DNA from: CAYMJV01 sp964390545
GTDB lineage: Bacteria; Desulfobacterota; BSN033; UBA1163
Reading direction: 5' to 3'
DNA: 35,904 nt
Assembly: GCA_964390545.1 (NCBI GenBank)
Contig: CAYMJV010000025.1
Span: 1 to 35,904, forward strand
In this document: positions 32,028 through 35,904 of the stretch, one piece after another
Numbering within the stretch: the stretch's first letter is position 1
Layout of the letters: the number at the start of each line of letters is the position of its first letter
Made by a program: the position numbers and the translations under genes
The notes under the pieces: generated by a model
Databases searched by the model: none
What the model saw: only the letters and a program-made list of their open reading frames with translations
Told to the model about the DNA's origin: nothing

Positions 32028-33362
32028 TTAGGACCGTCGGGTCCCGAGATCTTTTTTGATTTCCGCATAGAGAGGATGGTCTCCTTCCAGTGGTTCCAGA
32101 GATTCACCCTGGAAGATTTTCGATCCAACCGCAAGGGCGTCCTTCAAATGCTCGCTCTGCTCTCGATATCGTTGAGATACCGTTTTCACTGCCTCCTTGG
32201 CCAGAAAGATGGGGAAGGGATCGTCCCTCTTCGACCTCTCCCTCTGGGAAACGATTTCATCTTTCCACTGGGTTCGATGGGCCAGGGTGTAGGGGAGGAC
32301 CGATTTGACATGTTCAATATCGACCTCAGAATCTTCGAGGAGCCACGCCAGGGCCTGAGCGTACTGTTTGATGGAGATCGGGAGTCGATTGGAGGCACAA
32401 TTCTTAATTTCATGGCAGAGATAACCTGTGTAATGGCATCCCTCCTCACAGTTTTCCAATGACCGTTTCTGCCCATAGCGGTCACAGAAAGAGAGTTCGG
32501 CCAGAAGCATTCGAGTGAAGGCGCTCGCATCCTGGTCCAAATCGGTATCGTCCATCTCGAGGCGAATCTGTTGACGATCCCGTTTCTGAAGAGGTTTCAC
32601 CCCTAAGGTCTCGTGAACATACTCCCCAAAGGAATCGCAGACCTCTTCGACGAGAGGAATCTTCTTCTCATAGGGTGTTTTCGCGTTGAGGATCCGATGA
32701 AGTTCCTTCTCATATTTGGGATGCCTCAGGATGTGATCCTTGCGATTTGACTTTCCAATGAGAAAGGAGAGGTTGGCTCCAGGGTATCTGGACTCCACCA
32801 TCACATCAAAACGATCCACCAAAGGAGCGATGATCGTATTGGTTCCCCCATCCTGATAATTGGCCGTGGCAAACAGGCAATATTCTTCGTTGATGATCAT
32901 CTCATTGAGGTATTCCCAGTTCCCTCGGTCTACCCCGTCGAGGATCATACTCTGTTTGGTTTCTGGGAGACGGTTGATCTCATCGACGATCTTCGCGGGG
33001 ATTTGAGAAAAGTTGGTCCAGACCACATCCTCTTCGCCTCGGTTCAGCTTTCCTAAATCCGGTCGGCCCACAATTTTTTCTTCGGTTTGTTCCGGATGGC
33101 CGGAAACTTCACTGCCCCAAACGACGCCCAGGGGAAATTGATAGATCAAAGAACAGACGAACTCCGCAGAAGTCGTCTTGCCCAACCCAGGTTCCCCAAT
33201 GATGAGTTCCTTCCCCTTCTTCAGCCCGGTTAAGAGGCTGAAAAGGATCGTCGAATTAAATCGTTCTCCATTGATTTCAAGATCGGGTCGGTTGAAATAG
33301 AGATGGTCATGGATGAATTGATAGAGCTCCATGACTTGTTTTTGGAACGCGTTCTTCTTCAC
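32028..33362 (-). CDS. MoxR-type AAA+ ATPase with a cysteine-rich insertion
   Basis: Walker A is GEPGLGKT (residues 56-63) and Walker B is IVDEINRLP near 135, with the MoxR-type sensor stretch CLFATANYQDGGTNTIIAPL. In the C-terminal half, one cysteine-rich block (SFCDRYG, then ENCEEGCHYTGYLC and KNC) could bind zinc or an iron-sulfur cluster; this is not usual for MoxR. MoxR ATPases act as chaperones with VWA partners. The GTG start at 33362 is chosen because AAGGA lies 5 bases upstream; the upstream in-frame ATG (33452) is before the promoter. At 444 residues it is longer than minimal MoxR. Confidence 0.87.
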   Translation of the reverse strand: MKKNAFQKQVMELYQFIHDHLYFNRPDLEINGERFNSTILFSLLTGLKKGKELIIGEPGLGKTTSAEFVCSLIYQFPLGVVWGSEVSGHPEQTEEKIVGRPDLGKLNRGEEDVVWTNFSQIPAKIVDEINRLPETKQSMILDGVDRGNWEYLNEMIINEEYCLFATANYQDGGTNTIIAPLVDRFDVMVESRYPGANLSFLIGKSNRKDHILRHPKYEKELHRILNAKTPYEKKIPLVEEVCDSFGEYVHETLGVKPLQKRDRQQIRLEMDDTDLDQDASAFTRMLLAELSFCDRYGQKRSLENCEEGCHYTGYLCHEIKNCASNRLPISIKQYAQALAWLLEDSEVDIEHVKSVLPYTLAHRTQWKDEIVSQRERSKRDDPFPIFLAKEAVKTVSQRYREQSEHLKDALAVGSKIFQGESLEPLEGDHPLYAEIKKDLGTRRS

Positions 33363-33393
33363 GGTTGTCCTTCCTGATAAAAGAAATTGATAA

Positions 33394-33422
33394 ATAATAA
33401 CATGATCCCTGAGGCAAGACAA
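33394..33422 (-). promoter_or_regulatory. Predicted promoter of the MoxR-GXGXG-VWA operon
   Basis: On the minus strand, TTGTCT (33422-33417) and TATTAT (33399-33394) are separated by 17 bases. The GTG start follows at 33362. This makes the trio independently transcribed and supports the GTG start over the earlier ATG. Confidence 0.5.
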
Positions 33423-33487
33423 GGCAGCGGATTGAGAGGTAGTCGAGCGCAATTCAAAGGCTTTTGAAGTCCGGCCTGAATCAAAGT

Positions 33488-34900
33488 TTACACATTCGTT
33501 TCATAGGCTTCCAAATACCCCTCTGAAGCAAGGGCTTGCCTTGCGGCCCTGCTCAACTCACGATCATACCGATGGGTGGGGGCGTAAACCCGGCAGATGG
33601 CCACCTTGGCCGGAATATATTGAAAGAGCCTCCGAAGAGGTTCTCGCGAAATTCGTTTCGATCCTGAGTCGTAGATGAGAAGCGTCGCTCCTTCGGATTC
33701 ACGCCAGGGATTGAGCGGCCTTGGATCGTGATGAGCCATATCGACATGAAATTCGATCCCTTTGAGATGTCTGGGCAGAAAAGCCTCCATTCGCTTCTTC
33801 ACCTCTTCCGGGGGAAGGAAGAAAGGCCTTCCAAACTCCATCTCCCGGAGAGTCAATTTCTCCTCAAAGGCACTGCTCCATCTCAATTTTCTGGAGAGGA
33901 CTTGAGCCCACTTCTTCCCCAACCGCTTCTCCCTTGACTTTGGAGACTTCTCCCATTCCAAGACCCTTTCCATCAAGAACCAATCGGTCAAGGAAAGGTA
34001 CCGGTCGATCTCCTTCACGGGATGATAGGGACAGAGGATCTCCATTGTCTCTTTGAAGATCTCCTGGAGTTGAAGATCGATGGAGCGGGTGGTGCGGTGA
34101 TAATAGACATTGGAATAAAGATAGAGGCGGGCATTGAGGAACATGGCCAAAGCATCAAGTCCTCTTTTGTCGAGGACCAACCCTTCCTTGTGGAATGAGG
34201 TGTAATGGAGGAGCCGCCTCCAATCCATGGGACCGATGGATACACCGGTCATATAGGCATCGCGCAGGACATAATCGATATTATCGAATGTGAAAATGCC
34301 CCGGAAGAGCTGTTGGAGCAGGAGGAGCCACTTCGGATGTTTCCGATCTTCTTTCCTCAGTGGCCTCTTGATGAGGAACGCCACGTACTCTGGATCGATG
34401 GATTCCCCTTTCTTTAAGGAACCATGCGGGCTCCGCCGGATTCCCTTCAGGACGGGAGAAATTTTTTCCCGGATGATGTGCTGACCGATCTCCTCATGAT
34501 TCGTTTTGAATCGAGAAAGATATTGCTCGTCGAAGAAATGACAGAAGGGTCCATGGCCGATGTCATGGAGGAGGCCAGCGAGTCGGAGGAGTTCTTCGAT
34601 ATAGAAAGGAGAAGGAAGGTCTTCACGAAAGATGCGGGACAGAGAGGGATAGAGCCTTTCAGAAAAGACACCCGCCACATGCATCGTCCCCAGGGAATGT
34701 TGAAAACGGGTATGTTCTGCTGAGGGGAAAACCCAACGGGCACTCTGAAGTTGAAAGATGCGCCGAAGTCGCTGAACCCAGGGCGTGTCAATGACATCCC
34801 TCTCGGTCCGCTCCCCTTCCACGCGGTCGGTCATCACGATGTAATGGTAAATGGGGTCCGCAATCAGCCCGGTGAGTTGACCCTCTTCTGTCCCTATCAT
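33488..34900 (-). CDS. HD-domain phosphohydrolase (dNTPase/SAMHD1-like)
   Basis: A 470-residue protein of the COG1078 branch. HTRFQHSLG (first His at 68) and LLHDIGHGPFCH (His112-Asp113) give the HD metal site, and FDNIDYVLRDAYMTG provides the last aspartate. Relatives hydrolyse dNTPs or other nucleotides; which one is unknown here. The ATG at 34900 is 15 bases after the rpoZ stop, preceded by a purine-rich stretch that lies too close for ideal spacing. Its neighbours are nucleotide and transcription genes, so nucleotide balance is a sensible guess. Confidence 0.88.
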   Translation of the reverse strand: MIGTEEGQLTGLIADPIYHYIVMTDRVEGERTERDVIDTPWVQRLRRIFQLQSARWVFPSAEHTRFQHSLGTMHVAGVFSERLYPSLSRIFREDLPSPFYIEELLRLAGLLHDIGHGPFCHFFDEQYLSRFKTNHEEIGQHIIREKISPVLKGIRRSPHGSLKKGESIDPEYVAFLIKRPLRKEDRKHPKWLLLLQQLFRGIFTFDNIDYVLRDAYMTGVSIGPMDWRRLLHYTSFHKEGLVLDKRGLDALAMFLNARLYLYSNVYYHRTTRSIDLQLQEIFKETMEILCPYHPVKEIDRYLSLTDWFLMERVLEWEKSPKSREKRLGKKWAQVLSRKLRWSSAFEEKLTLREMEFGRPFFLPPEEVKKRMEAFLPRHLKGIEFHVDMAHHDPRPLNPWRESEGATLLIYDSGSKRISREPLRRLFQYIPAKVAICRVYAPTHRYDRELSRAARQALASEGYLEAYETNV

Positions 34901-34915
34901 CCCCTGCGACCTGTT

Positions 34916-35146
34916 CTAGGATTCATCGGCTGAGGGTTCTTTCTGTTTCTCCTTTTCCCTCAGGTCGGCAAACTGCACCTTTGCTGCGGCCACTTCTCGA
35001 AGAGCGTTCACAATCGGCCGGTTATCGGACTCCACCAAAGGGCGCGCCCCCTTCATGATCATCTTGGCCCTTCGTGCAGCCAGGATGACCAATGCAAACC
35101 GACTATCCACATTTTTCAGACAATCTTCCACCGTAATTCTAGCCAT
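34916..35146 (-). CDS. rpoZ: RNA polymerase omega subunit
   Basis: Small subunit that aids assembly of the core RNA polymerase around beta prime. At 76 residues it has the normal length. MARITVEDCLKNVDSRFALV is the conserved N-terminus, with RRAKMIMKGARPLV following. It overlaps the gmk 3' end by 8 bases, the common gmk-rpoZ arrangement. Confidence 0.96.
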   Translation of the reverse strand: MARITVEDCLKNVDSRFALVILAARRAKMIMKGARPLVESDNRPIVNALREVAAAKVQFADLREKEKQKEPSADES

Positions 35147-35768
35147 GAGGTTCCTCCCACTGTTTCATTTTTTCTTCGAGAAGAGCGTTCTTCTTTTTGC
35201 GACAACGCTCCGCCATGATAATCGCTTTCAACTTCTCCATAGTCTCCTCAATACGATCGTTCAAAATCACATAGTGATACCATCGGGCCTCTTCCATATC
35301 CCTCTTCGCATTGGCCAAACGGAACTGGATCCTCTCGGGAGAATCGAATCCCCGCTTGGTCAATCGCTCCTGTAAGGATTCTAGCGAAGGAGGGAGGACG
35401 TAGATCAGGATCGCGGGCTCGACCTGTTCAACCACGCGTCTCGCCCCCTGGGTATCAATATCCAAAATCAGATCAATCCCTTCCGATTTCAAAAGATGCA
35501 TATTCTTTCGGGCCGTTCCATAACGGTTCCCCAGGACTTCTGCCCACTCCAAGAATTCATTCCGCTCCACCATTTTCTGAAAGAGGGAGGGTGAGATGAA
35601 ATGATAGTCCTCCCCTTCTCTCTCATTGGCCCTTGGGGGACGCGTCGTATAGGAGACAGAGAACCGGAGGCCCGGTAATTCCTCCATCACCTTTCTCAAG
35701 AGCGTCGTCTTCCCTGCTCCCGAGGGAGCGGAAATGATGAAGATCAATCCTTCCCCTTTTTCTCCCAT
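35139..35768 (-). CDS. gmk: Guanylate kinase
   Basis: Converts GMP to GDP with ATP. The P-loop is SAPSGAGKTTLL near residues 14-25, followed by VSYTTRPPRANEREGEDYHF, the GMP-binding region. The ATG at 35768 gives 209 residues, the family length. An in-frame ATG at 35828 overlaps the yicC stop as ATGA and would add 20 unusual Gly/Ser/Lys-rich residues. Ribosome-site support is weak for both. No remA (DUF370) gene lies between yicC and gmk, which is common in some other groups. Confidence 0.95.
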   Translation of the reverse strand: MGEKGEGLIFIISAPSGAGKTTLLRKVMEELPGLRFSVSYTTRPPRANEREGEDYHFISPSLFQKMVERNEFLEWAEVLGNRYGTARKNMHLLKSEGIDLILDIDTQGARRVVEQVEPAILIYVLPPSLESLQERLTKRGFDSPERIQFRLANAKRDMEEARWYHYVILNDRIEETMEKLKAIIMAERCRKKKNALLEEKMKQWEEPHG

Positions 35769-35824
35769 TCCTCCCCCGCTGCTCCCCTTTCCCTTTCCCC
35801 GCGCATCTAAGATGAGGCTAAGGA

Positions 35825-35904
35825 TCATTCAATATTTTGCACTTGTTCACGAATCTTTTCCAGTTCAGCTTTGATCTCCACCACACGCTGGGAAATCTCA
35901 GCAT
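35825..35904 (-). CDS. yicC: YicC family protein, C-terminal end only
   Basis: The last 25 residues, ending KAELEKIREQVQNIE, match the C-terminus of the YicC/YloC endoribonuclease-like family. The rest lies beyond the right edge. Its TGA overlaps a possible gmk ATG. Confidence 0.85.
   Translation of the reverse strand, partial: AEISQRVVEIKAELEKIREQVQNIE

Overview
This window looks like a chromosomal core region of a Gram-negative, probably anaerobic bacterium with roughly balanced base composition. Desulfobacterota (the former Deltaproteobacteria) is my best guess. The reasons are gene content and order: a family 4 iron-sulfur uracil-DNA glycosylase, a DHH-CBS-tRNA nucleotidyltransferase fusion, ScpA, a YlxP (DUF503) gene inside the nusA-infB operon, several single-domain PilZ proteins and DUF4124. 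The phylum is inference. No rRNA, tRNA, CRISPR array or transposase gene was seen. Almost every gene is on the minus strand; the exceptions are the uracil-DNA glycosylase near 3.3 kb and a small membrane protein near 23.1 kb.

Layout from left to right. Positions 1-2668 hold a RecB/AddB-type nuclease that runs off the left edge. Positions 2669-5304 hold the glycosylase and the SppA protease, set among palindromic and dispersed repeats. Positions 5305-9753 hold scpA, the tRNA nucleotidyltransferase fusion and xerD. Positions 9849-20650 are the classic translation/RNA operon, read right to left: rimP, nusA, ylxR, infB, ylxP, rbfA, truB, rpsO, pnp, an M16 peptidase, dut. It is closed by a strong bidirectional terminator just before xerD. 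It opens with an unusual leader in which an intrinsic terminator and a small RBS hairpin lie between a good promoter and rimP.

Positions 20929-23580 hold lapA-like, HIT and HNH genes, two small unknown genes and a short element with terminal inverted repeats. Positions 23967-27578 hold three PilZ proteins around a 710-residue protein. The C-terminus of that protein carries the exact cysteine spacing of the endonuclease III iron-sulfur cluster but appears to lack the catalytic residues. After a DUF4124 protein, a pair of hairpins with Shine-Dalgarno-like loops and a methyltransferase, positions 29581-33362 hold a MoxR ATPase / GXGXG beta-helix / VWA trio with its own promoter. An HD phosphohydrolase, rpoZ, gmk and the tail of yicC end the window.

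The two parts most likely to be new biology are the PilZ plus degenerate endonuclease III-like cluster and the MoxR-GXGXG-VWA trio, whose ATPase has a cysteine-rich insertion. The rimP leader is the best regulatory candidate.
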